This document shows positions 41,046 to 50,835 of a stretch of 64,000 bases of DNA, piece after piece. The notes under the pieces were generated by a model. That model saw only the letters and a list, made by a program, of their open reading frames with translations, had not been told where the DNA came from and ran no database searches. The DNA comes from an uncultured bacterium (GTDB taxonomy: Bacteria; Patescibacteriota; Patescibacteriia; 2-12-FULL-60-25). The position numbers and the translations under genes were made by a program. The DNA lies in the NCBI GenBank assembly GCA_937949995.1, contig CALFEO010000033.1, forward strand, positions 31,482 through 95,481, read 5' to 3'. How positions within the stretch are numbered: the first letter of the stretch is position 1; the number at the start of each line of letters is the position of its first letter.

Positions 41046-41228
41046 TTATTCATTTCCAAAATCTTGCCTATGTTTAGGCTTGCGCTCGTATTTGGATTTG
41101 TCTTTATGAAACCTCGAAGGCGGAGGCAAGGGCTTGCGTACTCGCTTTTCAATTTCCGCCGGATCGATTGTAATTACCATATCATCCCGCTTCTCCGGCC
41201 CGGTTTCAAAAAATTTATTTTTGGGCAT
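41046..41228 (-). CDS. Small basic hypothetical protein
   Basis: 60 residues from MPKNKFFETG: acidic/hydrophobic first half (KRDDMVITIDPAEIEKRV) and a Pro/Lys/Arg/His-rich second half (KPLPPPSRFHKDKSKYERKPKHRQ). The extended frame upstream to 41291 is encoded by ACGTTTATAACG repeat words and is excluded. The basic tail suggests RNA or ribosome association, unproven. Confidence 0.5.
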   Translation of the reverse strand: MPKNKFFETGPEKRDDMVITIDPAEIEKRVRKPLPPPSRFHKDKSKYERKPKHRQDFGNE

Positions 41229-41935
41229 AGTTACGTTTATAACGTTTATAACGTTTTTAACGAGTTCAGATGTTAAACATGTTAACCGCATAACTCGTTA
41301 CAAACGTTATAAACGGATTAGCGTTATAAACGTTATTAACGCAACCGCCTTAAGCGGTTGGCCTCATCTCTCAATAAATGCGGAGGGGATTCGCCTGGCA
41401 TAAATGCCGGCTTATCCGCATTACAGCATCAAAATGTTGGTTCAGTTTGCACCAAACCGCATTAAGGTCTGTAAAGCACCTGCGTATAGTAGCGTTAAAA
41501 CGCTCTTCCGCAGAGAGGGTCTCTCTCCTCCACGTTTATGGAGACATGATATGTCTCATCGGCAAGGATCTAGAGGTGCTCCGCCAAAACAGCAGAGCGG
41601 GCGGGCGTACGGTACGCCGGAGCGTCGCACGCCTATGAGTTGTACCGGCGTAAGAATCCAGTCGAAACCGGATGTTTACGCTTTCCTCCTCGCTTCGCGG
41701 TATTCCCGTATTCGGGTACCCGCAAAAGTTGCTTCCTCCTCTATATCTTTACCGACGATTGGATTTTTATTGAACAAAATACTATATCATAAAAAAGCCA
41801 TTTTGTCAAGAGTAATGGGCAGATATTTTTGGCTAAAATAAGCCAAAAAAATTTGGCTATATTAAGCAAAATTTACAAAATTTTATTCTATTTCAGCCAA
41901 AAATCAAAAACCAACCGAGATGGGTTGGTTAAGGT
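41229..41935. other. Non-coding region: ACGTTATAA repeat and unidentified structured segment
   Basis: 41232-41345 is made of ACGTTTATAACGTT/AACGTTATAAACG words in inverted orientation. 41370-41800 is rich in hairpins: AATGCGGA/TCCGCATT enclosing CTGGCATAAATGCCGG, AGCGTTAAAACGCT, AGAGAGGGTCTCTCT, GAGACATGATATGTCTC, and GCGTAAG/TTTACGC enclosing ATCCAGTCGAAACCGGAT. It has the look of a structured RNA of 350-400 nt, but I could not match it to RNase P, tmRNA or SRP RNA, and strand is uncertain. 41819-41935 is AT-rich with GCCAAAAATT words. Confidence 0.45.
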
Positions 41936-42670
41936 TTATCCGGTCTTTTCCCGGCTGGATGGCTTTTGTTTAGTATTGGCCAAAGTTGCCAAGACCTTGC
42001 CCAGTACGCGGTTCCTCTCCAGCAGGGTAGCCTTTTGCCACCAGATATTGGCCGGTTGACCTGAAACTTTTGCCACCGCTTGCAAAACATTGTTTTGCTC
42101 CGTGCGGCTAAGCTTTTTCCAGGCTTCGCTTTGCCGATCCGCTTCCAGTCGCGCCTCCTTGATAGCCTTGGCCGCATGTGACAAAAGCCTGACTCTTTCG
42201 CTTGTGTCGGCCTTGGCCAAAATCTTGGCCGCATTGTTGCTCTTGAGCAGTTCGGCAATAGCTTCGTAGCCCGCCTCCCTCTCATCCGCACTGCAAATCT
42301 GCCACCATCCATTCAGCTTTTGCAGTTTCGACTCTTCCAAAACCGCCAGTTCGGCTTGTATTTGCAAGACTTTGCGGGCATAGAAGCTTTGCACTCTTTC
42401 GAAATAATCCCTGAAACGGATCAAAATTTGTTCACCTGCCCGGTCGCTCGCAAGCTCGGCGACCATTGCTTCCGCATCATGCAAGCGATGGGGCGGTGAT
42501 GCCGTTTCCGGATTTTCCGGCAAGATTGTCACAATCATCTCACGAACATGATCTGTAACCCTGCCCTCCTTCATCCCTGTTTGAATTGCCTTCAAGGTTT
42601 CGTTAAGGTCGTTTACACCTTCTTGCCACTCCAATAATCGGTAGATCAACTCTTGCTCTTTGTTTGCCAT
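41936..42670 (-). CDS. Unrecognised helical cytoplasmic protein
   Basis: 244 residues, starting at MANKEQELIYRLLE with GGAGGAACC before the ATG. Nearly all helix: LLEWQEGVNDLNETLKAIQ, FRDYFERVQSFYARKVLQIQAELAVLEESKLQKL, and three repeats with an aromatic-rich start (NGWWQICSADEREAGYEAIAEL, EAWKKLSRTEQNNVLQAVAKV, NIWWQKATLLERNRVLGKVLATL), which suggests a short repeat module of W-x(8)-R-x-(A/V)-(I/L). No family recognised. A promoter TTGACA-17-TTAGAT lies at 42753-42725 on the minus strand. Confidence 0.68.
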   Translation of the reverse strand: MANKEQELIYRLLEWQEGVNDLNETLKAIQTGMKEGRVTDHVREMIVTILPENPETASPPHRLHDAEAMVAELASDRAGEQILIRFRDYFERVQSFYARKVLQIQAELAVLEESKLQKLNGWWQICSADEREAGYEAIAELLKSNNAAKILAKADTSERVRLLSHAAKAIKEARLEADRQSEAWKKLSRTEQNNVLQAVAKVSGQPANIWWQKATLLERNRVLGKVLATLANTKQKPSSREKTG

Positions 42671-42724
42671 GGTTCCTCCTTGGTTGCCAAAAGTACGAAA
42701 ATTCTCATAAGTCAAGAATTTGTT

Positions 42725-42753
42725 ATCTAAGCAGAATTTTTCCTGTTTGTCAA
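42725..42753 (-). promoter_or_regulatory. Promoter of the 41936-42670 gene
   Basis: Minus strand TTGACA (42753-42748), 17-bp spacer, TTAGAT (42730-42725). A second TTGAC lies closer to the gene at about 42711. Confidence 0.6.
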
Positions 42754-42848
42754 GGAGTCTGTAAATTGATTATTGTCTAAAATTACAATAAAAGCCGGCT
42801 TTTTTGTACAACTTAACTAAATTGACAATAAATTCATCCACAAAAAGC

Positions 42849-42877
42849 TTGACAATTTCATGTCTGAATGGGATAAT
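42849..42877 (+). promoter_or_regulatory. rpoBC promoter
   Basis: TTGACA (42849-42854), 17-bp spacer, GATAAT (42872-42877): near consensus, as expected for RNA polymerase genes. The leader to rpoB would be about 245 nt. Confidence 0.78.
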
Positions 42878-42987
42878 CGCGCGAGTAAACAAAAATTTGA
42901 CAGAATCAAAAATCTGCACTTGTGCAGTAAAAAATCAATCAAAATTTCTTTTTTCAATGTTAATAATTTCTGTCTAACAATCAACCG

Positions 42988-43018
42988 CCCTCCAAACCGA
43001 AAGTTTCGGGGGGTTTTT
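42988..43018 (+). terminator. Attenuator-like hairpin in the rpoB leader
   Basis: CCCTCC pairs with GGGGGG around an inner CCGAAA/TTTCGG stem, followed by TTTTT. It stands between the promoter and rpoB, with no gene between, so read-through must occur; this suggests attenuation. Confidence 0.6.
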
Positions 43019-43130
43019 GTTTCTTATTTACAAACCTTTTTCGAGTTCTTGCCGCCGCCCGAGCTCACCGCCCGCTAGGTCTCATGCTCCGGTCCTGCCG
43101 GATTTCGCAAAAGGATTAAAAACACCACCC

Positions 43131-46100
43131 ATGAGAGAAATGGTCTTTAGACGCCAAGAGGTCAAAAACCGCGAGCGTCACTATTTCACGGCGTCACGCG
43201 ATGCCATGGCTTTGCCGGATTTGATCGAAGTGCAAAAGCAAAGCTATCGCTGGTTTATCGAAACCGGCATTAAAGATCTTTTTCACGAGATCTCTCCTGT
43301 CCGCGATTTTATCGGCCGTGACTTGGAGCTTTCTTTTGTTGATTATTTTTTGGACGAACCCAAGTTCGACGAAAAAACATCAAAGAACAAAAGCATTACC
43401 TACGAAGCTCCGCTTCGCGTAAAAACCCGTTTGGTTAACAAACGCACCAACGAGGTAAAAGAACAGGAAATTTATTTGGGCGATCTTCCTGTTATGACCG
43501 ACAGGGGAACGTTTGTTATAAACGGCGTAGAGCGCGTGGTAATCTCGCAATTGGTTCGCTCGGCCGGTGCATTTTTTACCGCTGAGAGCACGCGCGGCCG
43601 CCGCTATTACGGCGCCAAAGTTATTCCGGATCGCGGCGCCTGGTTGGAATTCGAAACCGATGCCAATCATGTCATTTGGGTAAAAATAGACCGCAAACGC
43701 AAAGTTGCCGCCACATCATTGTTGCGCACTTTTGGTTTGTTTGATGATGCCGAAATTCTTCAAGCTTTTGCTGATGTCGACATCCATCCTCTCAACAAAT
43801 ATATCGAAGCGACTTTGGCCAAAGATGTCGCCAAAACCGAGGATGAAGGATACATCGAAGTTTACAAACGCATTCGTCCGGGTGATTTAGCTACTGCCGA
43901 TAATGCCAAATCTCTGATCCACTCCATGTTTTTCAAATTCGAGCGTTACGATTTGGGCCCTGTCGGCCGTTACAAATTCAATCAACGCTTCGGCATGCCT
44001 TGGGATCATGAAATGGTTTTTGACGAAGCGAATCGCATCCTCTCCAAAGAAGATCTCATTGCCATATTAAAAGAAATCATTCGTCTCAATAACACCCAAG
44101 AAGAACCCGATGATGTCGATCACTTGGGTAACCGCCGTGTTCGCGCCATCGGTGAGCTAATCAAAGGCCGCTTTCGCATTGGTTTGGCGCGCATGGAGCG
44201 TATCATCAAAGACAGAATGAGCACGCAAGATATCACCTTGCTCACTCCGGGCAGGTTAATCAACGCACGTCCGGTTATCGCAGCCGTGCGCGAGTTTTTC
44301 ATGTCTTCGCAACTATCGCAATTCATGGATCAAACCAATCCGCTTTCCGAGCTCGAACATAAACGCCGTTTATCGGCCACCGGTCCCGGCGGTCTTACCC
44401 GCGAGCGTGCCGGCTTCGAAGTTCGCGACGTGCATCGCACTCACTACGGCCGCATTTGTCCCATCCAATCTCCCGAAGGCCCCAGCATCGGTCTTGTCGG
44501 CCACATGTCCAGCTATTCCCGAATCAACGAATACGGCTTCATCGAAACCCCTTACCGTAAAGTAAAAAATTGGGCCGATAATGATGGTAAAGATGGAGTC
44601 GGCTGCATTTTGCGCGCCGACATCAACGATGGTTCCGGCAAATCCGTAGCCAAAGCCGGCGAAGAGATCACCAAAGAACTGGCTAAAAAAATCAAAGATT
44701 TGCCTTTGACGAAAATTCCTTTGGTTCCCAAAGTCACCGGCGAAATCGTTTATCTCAACGCTTTTACCGAAGAGCGCGGAACAACCGCTCCGGCAACAAC
44801 TCCCATCGACAGACATGGAAACTTTTTGGTCGAGCGCACTCCGGCCCGCAAAAACGGCGAACCGACCGTTGTGGATGTCCACGAAATCGATTACTTGGAT
44901 GTTTCTTCCAAACAAATTCTGTCCATTTCCACCTCACTGATTCCTTTTGTCGAGCACGATGACGGACAGCGCGCTTTGATGGGTTCAAACATGCAGCGTC
45001 AAGCTGTGCCTTGCATCAAACCGGATGCCCCGATTGTGGGTACGGGCGTCGAACGACGCGCCGCTGTTGATTCGGGCCACGTTATCTTGGCTCCCGATGA
45101 CGGCGAAATAACTTCTTTGGCCGCCAATCATGTCGAAATCACTTCCGAGCGCGGCGAAGTTCATCGTTACGAACTTATCAAATTTCAACGTTCCAACCAG
45201 TCAACCTGTTTAAACCAGCATGTCCGCGTCGACAAAGGCCAAAAAGTTTATGCCGGCGAAGTTTTGGTTGATGGCGCTTCTTGTCAAAACGGCGAACTGG
45301 CCTTGGGTCAAAATCTTCTCTGCACATATCTTTGCTGGGACGGTTACAATTTTGAAGACGCTATCATTTTATCGGAACGCTTGGTGCATCAAGACCGCTT
45401 TACGTCGGTTCATATCGAGCATTTTTCCATGGATGTGCGCGATACCAAGCTTGGTCCCGAGGTTGTTACCAACGACATACCCAATGTTTCCGAAGAAAAA
45501 CTGAAAAACTTGGATGAAAACGGCGTCATCCGTATCGGTGCCGAAGTTAAATCCGGCGATATCTTGGTCGGTAAAATCACACCCAAGGGCGAAACCGATC
45601 TCTCCGCCGAAGAAAAATTATTGCGCGCCATTTTTGGCGAAAAAGCCCGCGACGTCCGCGATACATCTTTATATCTCCAACACGGAGCACGCGGTAAAAT
45701 CGTGGGCATCACCACGTTTACCCGCGAAAACGGCGACAAGCTTCAACCGGGTGTTTTAAAACGCATCGTCATCGCTGTTGCCGATTTGCGCAAAATTCAA
45801 GTCGGCGACAAACTCGCCGGCCGTCATGGCAACAAAGGCGTCATTTCCCGCATTGTTCCCATAGAGGATATGCCTTTCTTGGAGGATGGAACTCCGGTCG
45901 ATATCATTCTTTCTCCCCTGGGCGTCGTTTCTCGTATGAATTTGGGACAGATTTTGGAAACGCATATGGGATTGGCCGCCAACTCGCAAGGATTTAACGT
46001 GGCTACTCCGGTTTTTGACGGCGTACCCGAAGAAACTATTTTGAGCGAATTGGAAAAAGCCGGCTATCCCCGCGTCGGAAAAATCAAACTGTTCGACGGC

Positions 46101-46583
46101 CGTACCGGCGTTGCATACGAACACGCGCCCACCGTGGGTTATAATTATATTCTTAAGCTGGTTCACATGGTCGAAGACAAAATCCATCAACGTTCCATTG
46201 GCCCCTACTCCCTCATCACGCAACAGCCTTTGGGAGGCAAGGCTCAATCCGGCGGACAGCGTTTCGGAGAAATGGAAGTCTGGTCGCTCGAAGCTTATGG
46301 CGCGGCTCACACCTTGCAAGAGGTTCTCACCATCAAATCCGACGATGTCGTTGGGCGTTCCAAGGCCTACGAAGCCATCATTAAGGGCGAATCCATTTCC
46401 AAGGTCAATGTGCCCGAATCATTTAACGTGCTTATGCGCGAGTTGAAAGGTTTGTGCCTTGAGGTCGAGTTGTTGAAAAACGGTCATCGCTTGCAAGAGT
46501 CCAAGCCGGCCGTTAAACAAGCCGCCCAAGCCACCGAAGAGTTTACTTGGGAATCCAATACCGAAGATACACTTAAAGCTTAA
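43131..46583 (+). CDS. rpoB: RNA polymerase beta subunit
   Basis: 1150 residues from MREMVFRRQEV; upstream codons in the frame are the leader hairpin region and not homologous. The rifampicin-region equivalent is SSQLSQFMDQTNPLSELEHKRRLSATGPGG: Asp516, His526 and Ser531 equivalents are kept, and the Leu533 equivalent is Thr. The catalytic-centre GDKLAGRHGNKGVIS and the C-terminal FGEMEVWSLEAYGAAH..LQE are present. Forms the core enzyme with RpoC, whose gene starts 9 bp after. Confidence 0.96.
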   Translation: MREMVFRRQEVKNRERHYFTASRDAMALPDLIEVQKQSYRWFIETGIKDLFHEISPVRDFIGRDLELSFVDYFLDEPKFDEKTSKNKSITYEAPLRVKTRLVNKRTNEVKEQEIYLGDLPVMTDRGTFVINGVERVVISQLVRSAGAFFTAESTRGRRYYGAKVIPDRGAWLEFETDANHVIWVKIDRKRKVAATSLLRTFGLFDDAEILQAFADVDIHPLNKYIEATLAKDVAKTEDEGYIEVYKRIRPGDLATADNAKSLIHSMFFKFERYDLGPVGRYKFNQRFGMPWDHEMVFDEANRILSKEDLIAILKEIIRLNNTQEEPDDVDHLGNRRVRAIGELIKGRFRIGLARMERIIKDRMSTQDITLLTPGRLINARPVIAAVREFFMSSQLSQFMDQTNPLSELEHKRRLSATGPGGLTRERAGFEVRDVHRTHYGRICPIQSPEGPSIGLVGHMSSYSRINEYGFIETPYRKVKNWADNDGKDGVGCILRADINDGSGKSVAKAGEEITKELAKKIKDLPLTKIPLVPKVTGEIVYLNAFTEERGTTAPATTPIDRHGNFLVERTPARKNGEPTVVDVHEIDYLDVSSKQILSISTSLIPFVEHDDGQRALMGSNMQRQAVPCIKPDAPIVGTGVERRAAVDSGHVILAPDDGEITSLAANHVEITSERGEVHRYELIKFQRSNQSTCLNQHVRVDKGQKVYAGEVLVDGASCQNGELALGQNLLCTYLCWDGYNFEDAIILSERLVHQDRFTSVHIEHFSMDVRDTKLGPEVVTNDIPNVSEEKLKNLDENGVIRIGAEVKSGDILVGKITPKGETDLSAEEKLLRAIFGEKARDVRDTSLYLQHGARGKIVGITTFTRENGDKLQPGVLKRIVIAVADLRKIQVGDKLAGRHGNKGVISRIVPIEDMPFLEDGTPVDIILSPLGVVSRMNLGQILETHMGLAANSQGFNVATPVFDGVPEETILSELEKAGYPRVGKIKLFDGRTGVAYEHAPTVGYNYILKLVHMVEDKIHQRSIGPYSLITQQPLGGKAQSGGQRFGEMEVWSLEAYGAAHTLQEVLTIKSDDVVGRSKAYEAIIKGESISKVNVPESFNVLMRELKGLCLEVELLKNGHRLQESKPAVKQAAQATEEFTWESNTEDTLKA

Positions 46584-46592
46584 TCCTCGCTT

Positions 46593-49500
46593 ATGTCATT
46601 TTTTCAAACAGAGAACGTCAAAACAACCGACTTCAACGGCATGCGCTTGAAGCTCGCCTCGCCCGAGGTGATTCGCGGTTGGTCGTACGGCGAGGTTACC
46701 AAGCCCGAGACCATAAACTACCGCACCCAAAAGCCCGAAAAGAGCGGTTTGTTCGCCGAAGAAATTTTTGGCCCGTCCAAAGACTGGGAATGTTATTGCG
46801 GTAAATATAAAAAAATCCGTTACAAAGGCATCATCTGCGACAAATGCGGAGTCGAAGTAACGCATTCTTTGGTTCGCCGCGAACGCATGGGTCACATCGA
46901 GCTCGCCGCTCCGGTTACTCATATTTGGTTTTTACGCGGAGTTCCTTCGCGCATCGGCACTGTTTTGGATTTGTCGGTCATGTCGCTCGAAAAAATCATC
47001 TACTTTGCTTCATTCATCGTCACCGATGTCGATGAAGAGTTGCGCGAACAGGTTATCGAGCAATTGCGCGCCGAATACAAAGGTAAATACAAGCAAATCG
47101 AATCCGAGTACGAACGCAGCGTTGCCCGCATTAACGAAAAAGCCGATATATCCCCGGATGACAAAACCAAAGAGCTGGATCGCGCGCACGGCGACAAGGA
47201 ACGAAAACTTAAAGAGCTTGAAGAAGATTTTAACGAAGCTGAACGCGAACTGAAGACATTACAGCCTCTCAAAATTCTTTCCGAAAACGAATATCATGAA
47301 TACGCTCTGAAATTCGGACATATCTTCGAAGCCAAAATCGGCGCCGAAGCCATCGATGAGCTTTTGAAAAAGATCGACGTCGAAGCTACGGTCAAGATTT
47401 TGGAAACCGAACTCGAAAAAGCCGGAGGCGCCAAATACGAGCATATCATCCGTCGTTTAAAACTGCTCAAATCATTTACCAATCAAGGCATCGAACCGCA
47501 TTGGATGGTTCTTAAGGTTGTTCCGGTGACTCCGCCCGACATGCGCCCCATGGTCGCTTTGGATGGCGGACGTTTTGCCACTTCGGATCTCAACGATCTT
47601 TATCGCCGTGTCATCAACCGCAACAATCGCTTGAAACGCTTGGTCGAACTGCACGCTCCGGAGGTTATCACCCGCAACGAAAAACGCATGTTGCAAGAAG
47701 CTGTTGATGCGCTTATCGATAACAGCGCGCGTCATTCCAAAACCGTTCTGGCTTCAACCGGCAAAAAACGCCAGCTTAAATCTTTGGCTGACGGTTTAAA
47801 AGGCAAACAAGGACGCTTCCGTCAAAATCTTCTCGGTAAACGCGTTGATTATTCCGGTCGTTCAGTCATTGTCGTTGGTCCCAAATTAAAAATGCACCAA
47901 TGCGGTTTGCCTAAAACCATGGCTCTCGAATTGTTCAGGCCGTTCATCATCTCCGAGCTCATCAAACAAGAAATTGTTCACAATATCAGAAGCGCCAATC
48001 GTTTCATTGAAGGCGATAACCCGGAAGTCTGGGATATTCTGGAGAACATCGCCCGCGATGCCGTGGTCTTGCTTAATCGCGCTCCCACTTTGCATCGTTT
48101 GGGTATTCAGGGTTTTCAGCCGGTGCTTATCGAAGGCAAAGCCATTCAGATTCATCCTTTGGTCTGTTCCGCTTTTAATGCCGACTTTGACGGCGATCAA
48201 ATGGCTGTTCACGTTCCGCTTACCGAAGAAGCCCGCATCGAGGCGCGCGATATCATGCTTTCCACCAAAAATTTGCTCAAGCCCGCAACCGGCACACCGG
48301 TAACCACGCCGACTCAAGATATCGTATGGGGTGTTTATTACATGACATCCCTGGCCGAACCGGCTAACGGCAAGGTTCAAAATTTCGCGTCAGCGGATCA
48401 AGCCGTATACGCTTATCAAGCCGGATTTTTGCCGATCAGAGAAAAAATAAACGTACGTCTGCAACCCGGTGAAAGTCCGACCGAGACAACCGTTGGCCGC
48501 ATTATCTTTAATCGCCATTTACCGCAAGGCACTCCGTTCGTTAACGGCTTGGTCGGCAAAAAACAACTCGCCGAAATAACCCAAACCGCCATAGATACCA
48601 TTGGTTTCGAAGAGGCCGCCGTGCTCTTGGATAACATCAAGGCCATGGGTTACGAATATATCACCAAATCGGGCTTCTCTTACGGTATCGGAGATTTGCC
48701 CAAAATCGCCGAGAAGGATGCTCTTATGGATGAGGCCGCCGAGCGCGTTAAGATTATCGAAGAACAATACAAAGACGGTTTGCTGACCAAGCGCGAACGC
48801 TTTACGCAAATCATCAAAGTCTGGTCCGACATTCAAGACAGAATTAAAAATCTTTCCAAAACATCTTTGGATAAAGAGGGCTCGGTTGCCGCCATGATCG
48901 ATTCCGGCGCTCGCGGTTCCATCGTTCAGCTCATGCAAGTCGTCGGAATGAAAGGACTCGTGACCAATCCGTCCGGAGGCATCATCGAACTTCCGATTAA
49001 GTCATCTTTCCGTCAAGGATTGGACGTGTTGGAATATTTCATCTCTTCGCACGGAACCAGAAAAGGTTTAACCGATACGGCATTGAAAACGGCCAACGCC
49101 GGACACTTGACTCGTCGTTTGGTTGACGTGGCTCAAGATGTCATCATCACCTCCGAAGATTGCGAAGATCAAAACGGATCCATTTTGACTCATGAAGAGT
49201 GTGAGGAAATCGGCGAAAGCTTGCTTACTCGCATTTTGGGACGTTACACCATCAAAGAGATTAAACATCCGGATTCCAAAAAAGTCATCGTCCCCAAAGA
49301 TTCTCTGATTACCGAAGAGCATATCCTTGCTCTCAAAGATTCCGAAAAACCGTTATCCGAAGTGCATGTGCGTTCTGTTATGACTTGCCGTAACGCTCGG
49401 GGATTGTGTGCCAAATGTTACGGTTATGATCTCGCTTACAACAAGCGCGTCAATCTGGGTGCTGCGGTTGGAGTTGTTGCCGCTCAGTCAATCGGCGAAC

Positions 49501-50615
49501 CCGGAACACAGCTCACCATGCGTACCTTTCATACCGGAGGTGTTGCTACCGGAGTCGATATTACTCAAGGTTTGCCTCGCGTTGAAGAATTGTTCGAGGC
49601 GCGCGTTCCCAAGCATAAGGCTGTTATGGCCGAGGTTGCCGGCAAAATTCAAATCGCCGAGCCGGAGGCTCATGAAATCCAAGTGATCGGCGGTCAGCGC
49701 ATAGTCGACCAGGCCAGAACCGGTAAAATCATCCGCGTTCTCTCCGATGAAGCGCGCGAGGATGCTTATGTCATAACGCAAAAAGACGATATTAAAGTCA
49801 AAGACGGTGCCAAGGTTGATCAAGGTCAGGTGATCATAGTCCGTAAAGACGCCACCGAAATATTGGCCGAACATGCCGGAACCGTAAAACTCGAAAAACG
49901 CAAGCTCATTGTTGTCTGGGAGGGTCAGGCCGCCTATGAATATCAAGCTCCCGTCGGCTTTAAGATTCTGGTTAAAGACGGCGACGAGGTCAGCGCCGGA
50001 GACGTGCTTACCGAAGGCCACTGGGATTTGCAATTATTATATAAAACCAAAGGACGCCCTGCGGTTATGAATTATTTGTTGCGCGAAGTTCTTTCCATCT
50101 ACGCCACCCAAGGCCAGCGCATCAATTCCAAGCATATCGAGCTTTTGATTCGCCAGATGTTCTCGCGCGCTTATGTTCGCGATTCGGGCAGTACTGATCT
50201 GTTGCCCGGTGAAATCGTTGAACGCGCCCGCGCCACTGATATCAACCGCAAAGTCGAGGAACAGGGCGGTCAAGGCGCAGAACTCGAAGAGCTGTTCATG
50301 GGTATTACCAAAGTCGCTCTTACAACCGAGTCCTTCCTTTCTTCCGCCTCCTTCCAAGAAACGGCTCGTGTTCTCATCCACGCCGCTATCACCGGCAAAG
50401 TCGATCTTCTCGAAGGTTTAAAAGAAAATGTTATCATCGGACGCCTTATTCCGGCCGGCACCGGTTTCGCTTATCATCATCCCGAGCTCTTCCCCGATCA
50501 AGTGGGTGGATATTACAACGATGAGGTTCGCGAAGAATCCGAGTATGATCCGGAAGAGGTTGATAATGTAAAACCCGAAGCATTGGAAACCGAAACAACC
50601 GCAAAATCAGAATAA
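46593..50615 (+). CDS. rpoC: RNA polymerase beta' subunit
   Basis: 1340 residues. The zinc finger near the N-terminus is CYCGKYKKIRYKGIICDKCG; the catalytic Mg-binding motif is NADFDGDQMAVHVPL; the second zinc site is CRNARGLCAKCYG; the bridge and trigger regions (GARGSIVQLMQVVGMKGLV, GEPGTQLTMRTFHTGG) are complete. A coiled-coil insertion (about 160-215) is normal for the beta' clamp. Translationally close to rpoB. Terminator follows 36 bp after the stop. Confidence 0.97.
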   Translation: MSFFQTENVKTTDFNGMRLKLASPEVIRGWSYGEVTKPETINYRTQKPEKSGLFAEEIFGPSKDWECYCGKYKKIRYKGIICDKCGVEVTHSLVRRERMGHIELAAPVTHIWFLRGVPSRIGTVLDLSVMSLEKIIYFASFIVTDVDEELREQVIEQLRAEYKGKYKQIESEYERSVARINEKADISPDDKTKELDRAHGDKERKLKELEEDFNEAERELKTLQPLKILSENEYHEYALKFGHIFEAKIGAEAIDELLKKIDVEATVKILETELEKAGGAKYEHIIRRLKLLKSFTNQGIEPHWMVLKVVPVTPPDMRPMVALDGGRFATSDLNDLYRRVINRNNRLKRLVELHAPEVITRNEKRMLQEAVDALIDNSARHSKTVLASTGKKRQLKSLADGLKGKQGRFRQNLLGKRVDYSGRSVIVVGPKLKMHQCGLPKTMALELFRPFIISELIKQEIVHNIRSANRFIEGDNPEVWDILENIARDAVVLLNRAPTLHRLGIQGFQPVLIEGKAIQIHPLVCSAFNADFDGDQMAVHVPLTEEARIEARDIMLSTKNLLKPATGTPVTTPTQDIVWGVYYMTSLAEPANGKVQNFASADQAVYAYQAGFLPIREKINVRLQPGESPTETTVGRIIFNRHLPQGTPFVNGLVGKKQLAEITQTAIDTIGFEEAAVLLDNIKAMGYEYITKSGFSYGIGDLPKIAEKDALMDEAAERVKIIEEQYKDGLLTKRERFTQIIKVWSDIQDRIKNLSKTSLDKEGSVAAMIDSGARGSIVQLMQVVGMKGLVTNPSGGIIELPIKSSFRQGLDVLEYFISSHGTRKGLTDTALKTANAGHLTRRLVDVAQDVIITSEDCEDQNGSILTHEECEEIGESLLTRILGRYTIKEIKHPDSKKVIVPKDSLITEEHILALKDSEKPLSEVHVRSVMTCRNARGLCAKCYGYDLAYNKRVNLGAAVGVVAAQSIGEPGTQLTMRTFHTGGVATGVDITQGLPRVEELFEARVPKHKAVMAEVAGKIQIAEPEAHEIQVIGGQRIVDQARTGKIIRVLSDEAREDAYVITQKDDIKVKDGAKVDQGQVIIVRKDATEILAEHAGTVKLEKRKLIVVWEGQAAYEYQAPVGFKILVKDGDEVSAGDVLTEGHWDLQLLYKTKGRPAVMNYLLREVLSIYATQGQRINSKHIELLIRQMFSRAYVRDSGSTDLLPGEIVERARATDINRKVEEQGGQGAELEELFMGITKVALTTESFLSSASFQETARVLIHAAITGKVDLLEGLKENVIIGRLIPAGTGFAYHHPELFPDQVGGYYNDEVREESEYDPEEVDNVKPEALETETTAKSE

Positions 50616-50650
50616 CCGCAACGACAATCACGTCCGATTGTCCGCACACA

Positions 50651-50676
50651 AAAAACGCCCGCAAGGGCGTTTTTAC
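50651..50676 (+). terminator. Terminator of rpoBC
   Basis: AAAAACGCCC GCAA GGGCGTTTTT perfect stem, with T-run. Confidence 0.9.
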
Positions 50677-50729
50677 TTGCTCACTTGTCAACTCGGTCTT
50701 TTTTGCATTAAACTGACAACCATAAGCAG

Positions 50730-50832
50730 TCAACCGGCAGCCGGTAGCCAATAGCTAGAAGATAGTAGCTAGAAGCTAGTAGCTAGTAGCTAGAAGCTAG
50801 TAGCTGGAAGCTAGAAGCTGGTAGCTGTTACA
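50730..50832. repeat. CTAGTAGCTAG-word repeat
   Basis: Iterated AGCTAGAAG/TAGCTAGTAGCTGG words immediately before yebC. The same words occur at 34155-34190, 58985-59095 and 63780-63800. Confidence 0.75.
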
Positions 50833-50835
50833 TCT

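Noticed and set aside
41370..41800. tmRNA, from a GGTTTCGACTGG string on the minus strand
   Set aside because: No tag ORF, no T-arm or matching acceptor end; the string lies within a simple ATCCGG/CTGGAT hairpin.
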